Positions 11,101-26,000 of a stretch of 64,000 nt of DNA are shown one piece after another. The DNA is taken from contig JAPWDM010000005.1 of assembly GCA_035578155.1 (NCBI GenBank), positions 47,131,954 to 47,195,953 on the forward strand. The letters are read 5' to 3'. The notes under the pieces were generated by a model, which was given only the letters and a program-made list of their open reading frames with translations, did not search any database and was not told the origin of the DNA. Positions within the stretch are counted from its first letter, which is position 1. The number at the start of each line of letters is the position of its first letter. The DNA comes from Brachynemurus nebulosus. Its lineage: Eukaryota > Arthropoda > Insecta > Neuroptera > Myrmeleontidae. A program made the position numbers and the translations under genes.

Positions 11101-14100
11101 TATGACGTGAAGCGATTTGAATGTATTCCTCAACAATACGTGCATCAAAACAAAAAAATGCGTTTGTTTACGTCTGTCGTATTTTGATATTATCACTAGA
11201 CATATTTATGACCGCGCGTTTCAAATTACTGACTCAAAACGTGACCCTAAACAAAAATATTTGAAATATTCATTAATTTAAAACTTTTAATTACAATTTA
11301 AGTTTCATTTAATTATATTGTTTATTTAAATATATATGCATTTTGATGAAGTCGATATTTTTGGAATAATTACCTGATGAACAAATACATCCTGCCCGCC
11401 ATCATCCGGCGTTATGAAACCCCAGCCTTTGGCTACGTTAAACCATTTACATTTTCCACGTCGAAGTCCCGTTGGCGTACTACTCGTCTCCGGCACTGAA
11501 GTTGGACCGGCATTTGAACTATTTTCTGTTGTCGAAGTTCCTACATTTAAAAATTAAATTAAAAATCAACTGAAAAAAGTAAAAAAATAAAAATAGACCT
11601 GAATGATATGTAAAAAGGTAAAAATAGATATAAATAACAATACAACCCTTACAAATCTATGAAAGAAGGGTGGTATTTATCGTACACATAAGACAGCAAC
11701 CCCTTTCAAGAAATTCTTTAACGGGACGACTGAATTTTTAAAAAATATGTATCGTGTAGACCAGCGTTTCTTAAACTGCGTTCCGTAAAAAAAATTATGA
11801 TACTGAGGTCAGAGAATAACATTATATGATTTTATACATATATTTAATGCAATTTAAACCAACTCTTAAAATAAATTTAGCAGAATTATGTAAAAAATAA
11901 TGAAGTGGGGGTGACGTCTATTATTGACAAGAAGTCTCAGAAATGGACGTAGGACCTCATTATTATTATTATAATGCCAACTGGTATAATTTGTGTGGTT
12001 TCATTTACAATTAAATTTTACATTTAAGGCGACAAATAGACGGATTTCGGCATAAGACAAAAATGTGACAAGCTATTAATATTTCCAACAAAATCCATAT
12101 ATAGAAATCGACTTCAGAAGAATGTAGACACCTCAAAGTCATTGTAAATTAAAAAATATTTTAATTTGCTTTGTATATCTATATAATAAAGCGAAATACC
12201 ACTGACTCATATATCAAAAAATCTCCAAAACTATAATACCTACAAACTTGTTTGGCATGTAGGTCCCTGTCGAAATTTACGAAAAACCGTAAAATATCAA
12301 TTTTTATTACTGTATACAGCAATCTATGGCCAATTTATTAAAAAATCATGCAAATTCGTTAGTTACTAAAAGCATTTGGAGAAAAATAATTTTGGAATTT
12401 TTTTGTCACTGTAATTATATGTGCCCCTTATATATATTTAATACCTAGATATTTTTGATTGGTTTTTAATTCTTTTTTACTTATTTATTTATAATTCCCA
12501 GTAACCAGTATATAGGAAAACCTTAAAAAAATGTTTAATATTTTTATTTGTTAAAGTTTAATGTTATTTTTAGTAATATAAATGATAAATATATTCCAAA
12601 TTTATGGATTTGGAATAATTAATTTCCTTAATTGTCTCCTAAAGTCTTCAGATCTTCCAAAAAATTATGAATAAACGGTTACATGATTGACCCCAAATAT
12701 TACTCAAACGTTTTTAAAACCTCGGAATAAATAAACGTGAGCTTAAAGTAGTTCCCCCGGAGTTTAGAGCAATAAAAATTACCCAAAACTAAATAACCAA
12801 AGGTACTATAGTCTTAAAAATCGGAATAGGTATGGTTGTCCACTATCCACAGAAAAGTAACAAGCTGTTAAAATTAAATATACTCCTGAAATAACCCTCT
12901 AGACGCTATTCTAGGGTCGTTGGACGATCAAAGCAACCGGTTTCAAAAATGGTTCACTGGTGGACAGGTAATACTCTGTATTCTGATATAGACTATTATA
13001 AAGTAAATGGCTTGGACGAATCTCAATATTAGATTCTGCTGAAAAATGAAAGTTAAAATTGCTCTCTAGGATCCTGGAAGAAAACATCCAAAATAAATGG
13101 CTGGACGGGTCTTGACCCAATTTTGCTCAAATATTACTGAGGTCCTGAAAAAACTAATGTGAGGTTGAAGTAACCCTCTAGGGTATCGGAGACCCAAAAA
13201 TAGTCCAAAATAAGTGGCTAGCCGGGTCTTGAGTCTTGACTAAATTTTTCTCAAACAATATTGATATTTTGGAAAAATTAAGATGAGATTAAAATTGTCC
13301 CCTAGGGTTCTGGGGACCTATAAAACACAAAAAGTAAACGACTGGGCGAATCTTGGCACCCAATTTTGCTCAAATAATATTCATAAATTAACGCGAGTTC
13401 AGAAATGTTCTCCAAAATCCTCGGATTTCAAAAAGGGTTCGAAATTAAAATGCTCCTAAAATTATCAATGTGGATATTTACCCAAAGGTCTCAAGCCATG
13501 AAAATTAGATACACTCTTCAAATTTGAATATTCCTACTTCAGAGTCGTTAGATGGGCGGAACGAAGCACTATCAGAGATTGATTTTATAAAGGAATTCAG
13601 AATATCTAATAAATGTAAAGTGAATTCGAAATAGATCCCCAGTACAATCGAATAGGATTAAAGTTAAACAGTTGGATTTGGACCATATTTCATGGAAGTT
13701 AGATATGCTATTGAAAGATGAATATGATCAATTTAGAGTTTTTAGGCAAGAGAAGCGAAGCACTATAAGGAACTAATTTGATACATTTCAAAAAATCAAA
13801 TTTGAATGAACCTGTGCTCAAAATTGTCCGTCAGTGCCTTCAAATTAATGCGAATTAAAAAGCTGAGGGAATCTTGACAAAATTTTGCTCAAATATTATA
13901 GAAATCTCTGGTGTAAAAAAATGAAAGTCAAGTTAAAATTGTCTTCTCGGGTCTTAGTGCCCTAAGAAAGGGGTAAAATAGAAATACTCCTAAAACGATT
14001 AGTATCAACATGACGGTGCAGAAATTGGCAATGCTATTGCAATATGAAGATGTTTACTTTAGGGTCGTTTGAAGAGCGCACGCAGTCAGGTAAAATAAAT

Positions 14101-17100
14101 AAGTGATTTTGCACAGTGTTTCCGAGTACCTAATTTAAAATTTACTTAATAATTTAACCCATAATTCAGATAATTTTACGCGGGAGAAACCGCGGGCAGC
14201 AGCTAGTTACGTATATGTCAAAATATTTATCTTGCTTTTCTATATTATTATTTACTTTTGTGTTCCTTAAAAGTTGTTCCACAATGAAGAAAGTTGGAGA
14301 AACACTGGTGTAGACAATAATATCGATAGGTACAGAATTCACAGGTAAATATTCTTTTGATTCATAAAGGTGTACATGGTGCAAGAAATATTTGAACACT
14401 GATTTTTTCCCCTGAAATCAAACGTGATTTTTTGCAAAAATTATCAATTTGTCGATAAAAGAGAGAAAAATTTAAATTTCAACAGTAAGATCACGAATAA
14501 GTATAGTTTACTGCAAAATGAATCTTTAAAGACTTTAATATTTATAAATTACGACGAAAATTTTCAGTGTGCTTAAGTTTATATGATCGAAGTAAAAACT
14601 TCTATGGCGATCTCGCAACCGACTCGAAGTAACATAAATATATTCTATAGATAAGACTTCATTGAAGAAGTCATTCATTGGTGGACGTGCGAAACCTATC
14701 ACTAAAATTCCGAAAATAATAATTTATTTTCAAACTGAGTTCAAGATATAATGCCACCAGGTTAAAACGAAAATAATCTGTTTACCATAAAATAATGTAT
14801 GTCAGAAATTTGGTTTTGAAATACATAGTACGAATACAAAAATGGTCTGACGTCATTGAACAAATGCAACAAATAAAGCAAAATCAGACGTACTTAGCTT
14901 TTTCTTCTTTCATTTTTTTGTTTTTTATATTAGAGTAACTATAGTAACTTTAGATTGTACATCAAATTTTGCTTTATTTATTAAACTATTTATATTAAAA
15001 GATATTTCAATTGTTTTAATTTTAAAATTTATTTTGGTTTCCATAATTTGTTGAATTTTAATAGTCTGAAAAGGGCAGAAATTAACTGATAAGTAATAAT
15101 AATGAAATTTATTAATAATTAAGTTATTTTTATCTAACTGAAAAATAATCTTACTGAGAATTTTATTGATAGAATTTTTCTTGTATATTCCATAAATTTT
15201 TCGACACGGAATATAAGCCATGGAAGATTATTTGAATTTCATTTCTTAATCTCTTTGAAAGAAGTCTAATACATTTGGGATTAGGTTAAATTTCTAAACT
15301 ATTAAATTATTAAACCCAAGAAAACATTATTTAAAGAAAAAGTTCATAATGTGATATTTCTCAATAAGGAGGTGCTGTTGCACCATTACTATAAATAGGT
15401 ATACCAAGTTTAAACGGTTCCATTTAAACTAGACCATTATAGATTTTATTACACGCTCGTATTACAGATTTCATTACACTGTTACCTAGAGTTACCCTCG
15501 CTATAGGAGTTTTCACTTATAAAAATATTTGCACTACTTTTTAGTAAAATTTAGAAACATCGATATGGTTATTCAAAATTGATAGCAATGCTGTAACCTT
15601 AGACCTTTTTCTACAAATAAGAAACTTTTAGCATTTAAAAATAAAATTGCTGCTTGATGAAAAATAGATATGACGATTATTTCTCTCTAAAATATTTATG
15701 ACGCAGGTGTATGAAAATTTTTAGGAAATTTTTTTTTCAAGTATTCTATATTTATATAACAGGTACTGCTGAATGAAATTATTCCAGTGCAAATTTCGAA
15801 AACCAAATTATATGTGACGGAAAATCATTAAGAATAAAGTAATATATATATATACAAGAAAATTTTTGGAAAATTCATCTACTTCGATCCCGTATGAACT
15901 CCCTCCCAGTCACCTAGCAATATTCAGAGATAAAACCACAACAATTTCGTTAATATATCGATAGCTTTTTCCAAGAAATAAAATTTACTGTATAGTTATG
16001 CGCAACTTAAAAGACAGTTAACATTTTTATGGTTTATATATTCCGGGAAAATTATTAATCATTTTCCCAAAATATAATAAAATGAAAAAAACTGTCTTTT
16101 ATCAAAAGCAAAATGTTTATTGTTTTCATAAAATAAATATATTCTTATAATTTTTGTTTAAATGAAGACATACATCTAGTTAACTTAACGAAAAGAAATT
16201 CTTAAAACTAAAAAAAAAAATGTTAGGGAGAAATATAGATGCCGAACAATACAGCTATGGCCAAAATAGTTTACTAAAACATATGCCTCTACAAATTTGC
16301 ATATTCGATACAAAAAGACCCGATACAATACCCAAAAAATTTTAAAAAAATATACAATGGTCATTAAATTGAATTCTGGTTTTTATTTGTTTTTTACATT
16401 TTTCTTTTTTTTTTTTTTGATATCACTTACGACTAGATTAAATTGTCGTTTTTTCTTACAATATTTTCTTTCTTGCATTTCAAATATGGCGCATTATAAA
16501 AGTGCGTATGATTGTCATTCATTCAATATGGACACCAATTTTTCAACCTATTGTTTAATTTTGACGGGCTGTATTGTAATTTTAATTCTTTTCTTTAAAA
16601 AAAAAATCATGTTTTTTTTATTTTTACTATTGTAATTGGATACAATGCTGAAATTAATATTATTAAAATTACGAATTAATGCGCGGTTTCCGCAATATTA
16701 AAAAAAAATTCTGTGAAAACCGCTTTTTTCCTTCCAGGTTTAACAAGTTTTGTGTGAATTTTTGAAACATGGCGCGTTGTTGTTTAACGTATGCATTGGT
16801 AATACAACGTGTACCAAAAACCCCCGAACGAGTTTAGTACACAAATATTATTTTACAAAAGTAGAACTTTACTACTGAATATTTATTTTATTTTTATTAT
16901 AATAGAATTATAATTACCATACGAAGGGTTTATTGAAACGAAACCTTCCCTTTCTCTTCTATTCATCTATTTCTTTCTTCAACTAGATTCTCAATTTAAC
17001 CGACAAAATAGATACGAAAGTAAAGAAAAAACCGTCCCATCTGGAGATATGAATTGCCGAACTACTTTTTTTTATAACAGAATGCATCAGAGCCCATTCG

Positions 17101-20100
17101 TTGCATTGACTGAAAATAAAATTCTTCCCATGACATTCATAGGTCACAAAAGTACATAGAATTTGAATAATTGGATTCAAATAATCAAAAAAATAAATAG
17201 GTGTGGATTTTTGAAATAATAATTTTATATGGCAATACACTTTTGACAAAAAAAAAAGAATTAAATTACAATTTTTTTGATTAGGGACATTCGAGTATCT
17301 AATTAAATATTAGAAAAAGTATTTATAATATTTTTCAAAAAATACGCTTTTCTAAGGACACTTTTACGCTTGGACAAAACTGACATCAAAATAACACTTC
17401 ATCTTCGAAATGCATAACAACTGTTTTTATTCAAGATTCTTCATTACCATGAAACAGAATGTACAGTAGTCGTGGAGTGATTTGAACCGATAATTTCTTG
17501 TAATTATGTGGTTAATAGTCTGAAAACGGCTGTATTTGAGTTTATCATAAGCTACTATTAAGAAATCATTATAAATTAATTTAATTTAATGCTAAAACTT
17601 TTTAGAAAATTTGTTAGTAACCAAAAAATGGTACAAAAATTAGATTATAAAATTTGTTTCGTATTAGGTAGAGGTAGTCTATCAACCAATACCTAATAAT
17701 ACCTTGTGTATGTTTTCTATTAAATTCCCATTCCTTGCTATAGACACTAACAGCGGGGTAAATAGGAATCGACTACATTTTAGGCTTCTCTAGCTAAATG
17801 AAAAAAAAAAAATGGATTTCCAAAATGGTAAAAATAAAGAACAAGCTACCGAAACCAAATCTAGTTTTTTTGTCATTTGTTATGTAAAAAAGCGTATGAA
17901 AATCGAACGTAAAGGTCAAAAATGATGCGATTCATTCCGCTCTGCGGTATCATATTCACTCCTAATTCTTTTAGGATAATATTCTACTCTAGTTTTATAA
18001 TTTAAATTATTCAAATCCTTTTATTAGCTCTTGTAACTTCTATCAAACTGTTTGGTCAAACTTAGATTTGTAAAAAATTTTATTACATTACTCAGACAAT
18101 CAAAAAGGACAACTTGCCTGCAACTATTTCCCAGTTTTCCCTTTTCTTCAGCCAAAAATTGATTCTCTTTTACGCTACAATCGTTCAGAGTCTATAGTGT
18201 ACATAAAAGTACAGTTAAGAATATGAAGCGGGCATCAAAATATAAGTACAGAGAAGTCATTAGATCTGATTTGAATACTGAAAATATTGATTATTTTTGA
18301 AGTTGATGATACTTGAAATTGTTTGACCACACCATACAAAATACATAAGTGTCCATACGATTGCAGTAATTGCATCAAATTATGTATATATCGCACCTCG
18401 GCAATAACAGGACCACATCATATATGGAATTGTGTATATAGATGTGGTTCTGTTATTGCCGAGGTGCGATATGTACTTTGAATAGGAAAATATATCACGT
18501 AGATATTTCTGAAATGAAAGTTTTTATACGCTTACGCACAACACAATAGGAAAATTTTTTTATATTTGAGCGCCATTATAGGTATCTAATTTTGATGTAT
18601 TTTTTGAGTTCGCGCATTAAAACGGCTTAGCAAAACGTGGACCGATACAGCACAGAAAGTGTGTTTTGCAACTGACCATTAAGCTAAGATTTTTTGATTT
18701 AAAGTCAAACATATTAGTTTCCTTCTAATCTTTTGACGATTATTTAACAAAATTGGTTTACCTTTGTTATATTGAATCGGGTCTGGACAGCATGGCCTGA
18801 ATTTGCAGCTTTTCAATGCGTTACTTATATTTTACAAAAATTTCTATATATTTCTATACTAGATTAAGCCTTTTTCCGGTAACTTTATTCAAAATAGTCG
18901 AAATATCGAACAGAATATTTGAAATTCTAACATTAATTTTAAGATTCTTGGTATTATAAGTAATAATCTAGCACTACAACTTTAACAGGCTACAAAGTCG
19001 TTATTAAATTTATTCTTTTTTAGCTTTGGAAAGCTTAAAAGTAGTTAAGTTGTATTTTAACATAAAAATATAATTTTTACTTAAAACTCACAATGTATCT
19101 ATTCAGTCTTAACGCAGTGGCGAAACAAGATAAAAATGGAAGTGGGCAAGATTAAAAAAAAGATAGAAAATTCATAAAACTTATAAAAGATATCTAACCG
19201 GGGAAAAGTTACTGTAAATCAAAGCTTCATAAGCCCTTTATAGTGCAAAGCCCTGTATGTATATAAATTATAATACTGAGTAATAATTAATACCTACTTT
19301 ATAATTCCTTAGAATAAATTTAAAACAAAAAAGAAATCGTCATTAATACCGTTCTAAGAATTGAGATTAATCATTAATAAAACCAATATGGAAATAAATT
19401 CAAGTTCATTTGAATATTTAGGTACATACTTAACTCAATTAAAACATCACATAACTGACGTGACATAGGAATGTTAAATTGGGACTTACTGTACTTTCAG
19501 TTTAAATTAAAAATATTAGTATGAGAATTGTAAGAAATAGTAAATTGAAAATTAATAAACAAATTACTATATCATATCAATTTAATACGTAATTCGGGTG
19601 ACTCATACTGTTCATTCATAAATTTTTTAAATAACAATTCATTATAAAAATATTTCAGATATTTTTTTTTAAATACGGAAGGACATTTTCAAAAATTCGG
19701 CGCACAAAATCAACAAACAAATTCTAGAATTTTAATTAAAAAAACGTACATTCAATTGTTTTCGAACAAAATTTGAAAAAAAAAATTGATACAGAATTAG
19801 GTTATATTTCAAAAATTGTAAATTTAAACGAAAATAATGTCCACTTTTGTGAAATTTATGATTTTCTGACAACAAAAAAACGAAAATTAACGTTCAAATA
19901 TCTAACCAAACAAAAAATACATAAAAATTTATACCTTCATCTCCCTCCATTTCATAGTACGGTTATATATTCGCGCTTTGTTACTACATATAAACTAAAA
20001 ACACAACAATGATAGTTCAAAAATAACTTTTCCACCAATAGCATTGTGCACATTCAAAATGCCAAATACATTTCAAAACTCGCGCTCAGTCTCAATGTAG

Positions 20101-22996
20101 AGTATCATTTATACAATTTGAAATAAATGAAATCGAATTTAATTGAAAATGTAACAATGATTTCGAACAGAATTGTGATAAATCATTAAATCAATTCATG
20201 AATAATTGTAATTTTTTTTAATTCAGTGACAGAAATAACACGCAATAAAAATATTATTGTGGTGAAGCTTTGGCGATGTTTCTCTATTATGGTGCTATGT
20301 TTCTCTTTTCCACGACCAAGTTCACTCACTGCGCGGCAAACTATGAACTGAATTCACTCTTGAAAGAAATTCTATTTTACGATATGAAGGAAAACGCACT
20401 GGAATATTATGCGTGCGATGCGTATAGGATACGTACATGTATAGGGTTTACTCTCTTTTATATTTGTATTGAGAAACGTTAGTACATATTTTGTTCTATC
20501 CGTACGTGTGTATACCTACATGTTTGTATATGTAGTTGTGTAAAGAGAGAGAGAAAGATGCGCGCGTAAGTTGAAAAATTTTAAATAAGAAATTTTAAAG
20601 AAACAGTATTTTCTTAAAGGGATTTCTTAATACTTTTTCGCGTATAGTTTGATAAAATATATTCGTTTTAAATAAAAACTGAATAAATATGATCAATTTT
20701 TTAAATAATTTTATTATTTATCGTTAAAATACTTGAAAAAAACATTTATTTCACTATAAACATTTTAATTTTTTAAAGGGAATTGATGTTTTTCTTCAAT
20801 GAATTGAAGAAAAACCTTGCGTTTTAAGTTTTACTTATTTTTACAATAATTTTGGGAATTTTAGGCAGGTAGGATTTTAAAATATTTAATATAATATGTA
20901 TTTCTGAGTTGACAAAATTAATTTGAATATTTAAAATTTTAACAACAAATTTTACTTTATTTAAAAAGTTGAAATGGTAGTTGTGGGAGTTTCCCGTTCC
21001 GTTTTTATCTTTTAAAACTGACTGAGGAGAAGGTGTTCGAATCAGTTAGGTACTAATAATTAGGGATTGATATACATATAAGCATTTATAAATAATAGCA
21101 AAAAAAACCCAATGAAAAAGACCATTCTGCTCAAAGGTTACAAAGAATTAAAATTCAATTTGCGATTTTAGGCGTAGATCAGTGCATTTTTAAGAAAACT
21201 TGTTGGAAACACAAAATTGTTACAAATTTAAATTTCTACAAATTATATTTTATAGAATTTCTCGAAATTTTTTCTACTGCCCCCCCCCCCCCTAAAGAGG
21301 AAAGATCATATTTTAAGTCACCCCCATCAGGTACGATGCCATTTCGAAAGAAATAGATTGCTGATTGGAAGTATGTTACGACTCTTACCTTGCTACAAAA
21401 TTTCAAAAATTGTTGTCACACGACTTGTGAGAAAAAATTTACTGCATGTTTCATCAAGTTTCATAAACAAGGTCCAAAAAATATCTAAACAAACCAAAAT
21501 TTTTCGATTATTTCAAAAAATTAATAGGTAATGATGGTAACTCTAGAACTATTAACCCAAATGTGTCAAAATTTGGCTCCTTCTAATGCCTCATATATAT
21601 AACTATTTTGAGCCTGATAATATTTCTCTAAACGCCATTATGTTCATTAATTTAGACGCCAACGCGGTACAAAAAGTTCAGATAAAAAGTCCAAGTTCGA
21701 AAAATTTCCATCTTGACTTTTTATTTTCTCGTTTCTTAAGCCCAAAAATGTCAAGATCCGGCAAAACAAGACAATAAAAATATATAATAATGAAATATTT
21801 TTTGTACAGTTACTTGCGCTCCCACCCGGAGCTTTAGGGTCTTGTTGCTTGTGAGCTACCGGTGTCCTTACCGCTCCCACTTCTATAACTCACCTAACCT
21901 ACTTACACAATATGTATAAGGGTGTCTACACAATCAATGAAATAAGGAATAAGAAATAAGAAATAAGGAATAAGAAGTATGCCATCTAGTGACGTTGAGT
22001 GGAACTTTAACGTAACTGCTCATAGATATAAATATGTAAGTACTTTTGTACGTCAAAATTCGTGATTTTTTTCACTTTACTGACAAAAAAAGTCATCACG
22101 AACGTTATTTTTTTATGAATTTTGATGTACAAAAATACCTAAATACATATACCTATGGCCAGTTAGTTAAAGTTCCATTCAACGTCACTACATGGCATAC
22201 TTCTTATTCCTTATTTCTTATTCCTTATTTCATTGATTGTGTATGACCCATAACAGTTCGTACGGAAGTTGGAATATTACTAGCGTAGATGGGTTAGATA
22301 GGACTATCCTGTCCCTGTTGTAAACAAAATTCTTAAACAGTGTCACTGTTGTTAATAAAACCGGTAAACTCACAACTGTCTGCATGCCATAAAGATTCTT
22401 AAGGGACATTCCCGTTGGGTATTCAATAATTTTTATCTCAATTTTTCATTTTTTTCTATCCTAATGACAAAATACCTTTTCGAAATATAATTGATTTGAC
22501 GTAAGTTATTTTTCTAATGATTCTACAGGCTTAATTTTCACAAAAATAAAAAAAAAACACTTTAAAAACGTACGATCCGTCTCCAGTTTCGTCATTCTAT
22601 CATTTAAATTACGGATTTTAGTGCACTGAAAATTTTTAGTCAGCTTGATGACGCCACCTAGTTAAAAAATTTTTTTCTTTTAAATGAAGTTTTATAGAAG
22701 TTGTCTGAATTAGAGTGATTGTTTGAATTAGAGTAACTTAAGTGTGAACTTTTACAACAAAAAAATATATAACAAAGTCCTATTTCTAGTGGTCCCTAAT
22801 GCCTAAATTTTTGTATGAATGAAAATAATGGCTTCGAAAACCTATAGTTCGTTTCCAATTCCATTAATCTATCATTTTATTTACGATTGTTAACACACTG
22901 AAAAATTTTAACGAGGTCATCAAGTACAAAATACGCTGCCAACCTGTGTGGCACACAGCTTCCTCGTACTCGTAAAAGATTAAAACAGTATTCTAC

Positions 22997-23060
<64 letters not shown>

Positions 23061-26000
23061 GTAGAATACTGTTTTAGAGTCTTTTACGTGTACGAGGAAG
23101 CTGTGTGCCACACTCGTTGGCAGCGTATTTTTTACAGCAAAAATATTTTAGAAGCTCATCCCTCAAAATATTTTAAAAATTTGAGCGAAGTGGAACTGGC
23201 TGTAAATAAGACATTGACATTTAATGAGATTTGATGGTAGCGCCGTGGATACTATTACTCCGAATCCAATGAAATTTGTGGGGGACTATCTAGGAACCAG
23301 ACCGCATAATTGCTGACAATTTAATAAAAAAAAATTGAATAGTTCAGAAGTTATGCCACTTGGTGCAATTTAGTATATTAATGGAATGACATGGTACTAT
23401 GGTAGCGGCGTAGCTATCGTTACTCCGATTTCGATTAAATTCATAGGGGACTATCTAGGAACTAAACTGCATAATTTCTGAAAATTTCATTAAAAACAAT
23501 CGAATAGTTCAGAAGTTTTGCGACACGGTGCAAACTGGCGACACACAGACAGACGGATAGACGGACGGACGGACAGAAAGCTCAGAAAATTGTTCAGAAA
23601 GCTGTAAAACGTAAAATGTGCGTAAAAAAATTTATTTTGGAGGGAGAATTTTTTTATTTTTTAAAAGTGATCACAATGGTTCCGCTACTTTAGTAGTCTC
23701 GGAAGAAATATTGTGTTTTCTCAAATCAAACTTTATAGATGGGTTTTTAATAAGGATTATTGTTTGAATTAGCAGCTATTTGGGTGTGAAATTTTCATTT
23801 CTACCATGAAAAAGGCAAAATTCTTTTTAGAAATATAAACTACTTAGCCCCCCTCCCCCGTAAATACCTTACTACACCCACCATGATATATCTGAGGTCA
23901 AAGGGTTTAGAGTAAGGACATTGGTCCGCACAAACGCGTTTCTAAGGGGTGACTAATTTTTTATACTGGGTTCTAGCACACATTACGTCGTCAAAAGTGT
24001 GGGCACCCCTTGGGTCCCCATACTTTTGACAACGTAGTGTGTGCTAAAATTTACTATAAAAATTTGGTCACCCCGTTTGTGCGGACCAGTGTCTTCACTA
24101 TAATAATTCAAAGAATTCAATTACCAAAATAATTATTTTGTAATTCTAATTTTAAAAAAATTTTTATTTTATGATACCAACTTCATTTTCTTAGGAATTT
24201 TTACAATAATCAAAATGAATAATTATCAGATCTTTTAAATATTCAAAAATTCAATCATTCATACTTACTTATTCAGAACCAAAAAAAACTTTGAACCGGA
24301 AATACATTGACAAAAAGATGTGTAATTAGTCCTTCATTCAAAAAACACATTCTCTCTACACGCTGAAATAATTCCAAATTTTTATGAGTCAGCCTCAAAA
24401 AACAAACATTTGTTTGGATTATTCAACGCACAAGACATAAAAGACGGGAATAGAAGGACAGAAATATAAACATACATTATTTTCTCAATCGCAGTTCAAA
24501 AAATTGTTTTCGTCTCGAATACTAAATGAAAAAAATCTATTCCCGTTATATATGTATTCGTTGTTATTGACGTTATGTTATGTCGTAAAAATGCATTTTT
24601 GTTTTTGTTTTGATGTAAGTGAGTACGTCGTCTCGTACAAACGTCTGTGTGTCTGTTTAAAAGTATTTTTAAAAATAAAAACAAAGTTGCGTTACGTAAA
24701 AATAATAATCACGATATTTAAATATAGACCACGCAACGAAAGATTCGATTTTTTGAATGAAATTGTTTACAAAATATATCCATATTATGTTTATATAAAC
24801 ATTCTGTCGTTTAACGTTTGTTTCTGTTCTGAATTTCTTTTGTTTTTATATTGATTGACCATCGGGAATACGGTTATTGAAATGATAGAATGAAATTACG
24901 TAAAAAAAAAGTGTAACGGGGATATACTGGGATCAGGATTGTTACAGATGTTTTCTTCGTACATCTTTATCTACATCCACATCCGCATTATTTTACTGCA
25001 AATATAATGTAGACGCAAATTTTTGGAAATTGAAACAAATTAGGTGAAAAACGCAAGGCCGTTTCAGCGGACACTCGAAGGTTCCTATCAGCTCCATCAA
25101 TCAATATTGAATAGTTTCTCGATGAATAATTGTTCAAATGTGCATCGGTTTCGTTGCACGTGAACCATCAGAGACAAATCTTTTACACCTCTACGTGATC
25201 TAGGAGGTGCTAACTAAGACTAGGTCCCTCGGAGAATGTCAAAAGTGCTCTAACCCATACTTATATCTCAAGAAGGATAGTATAATTTAGCACAAAGATT
25301 CACAACTATTATAGCCCGTCCACACTACACAAACTTTTGTTTGTACAAACTTTTACACAAACAAAAGTTTGTACAAATAGCACGTCCACATTACACAAAC
25401 TTTTGTTTGACTGAATTTTTGCACAAACTTTAGTTTGAGCAAACTTTTGTACAAACATATATGTTACCATTGATATAGATAATATATGTACCATACCTAG
25501 ATGAAGTACACATTTTTTTTTTTTTGAAGCAAATCGGCATATTGGTTAACACCTTTTACAACCTACAAAGTGTCGGTGGCAATAAATATTTTTTAATTTG
25601 TTGGTAATAAATATTTATTGTATGGTACATATACATACGTATTCAGTATTAGTGTTTTTCAGAGACCATTACCCTAGACTAGAATGAATCGAGAAAGGCG
25701 GGTGAATAGGGACACAAGGAAAAATGTTACTCATGAGCTTGGTTTAAAAACACTAAACATAAATCGGAATAGATATTTTTCTTAAAATATAGTAGAATAA
25801 TTATTTTTTCGGGTAACAACATCAAGTTGAATAAAAAATATTAGAACATGAATTTAAATTGACGTCTTCAAACAGTGTTACTTTTTGTTTTTAAAACTTC
25901 TTCTAAAAACTATTTATTTTGGTGCTCTAATGAAAAAATTCTGGTTTAATCGAAATTTTAGTTATTTTGAATATCTGAAAAAGGAAGACTACAAACTTTT

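Noticed and set aside
20270..20482. 70-codon frame with balanced composition
   Set aside because: No family signature, splice support or good start context; probably chance in a less AT-rich patch.
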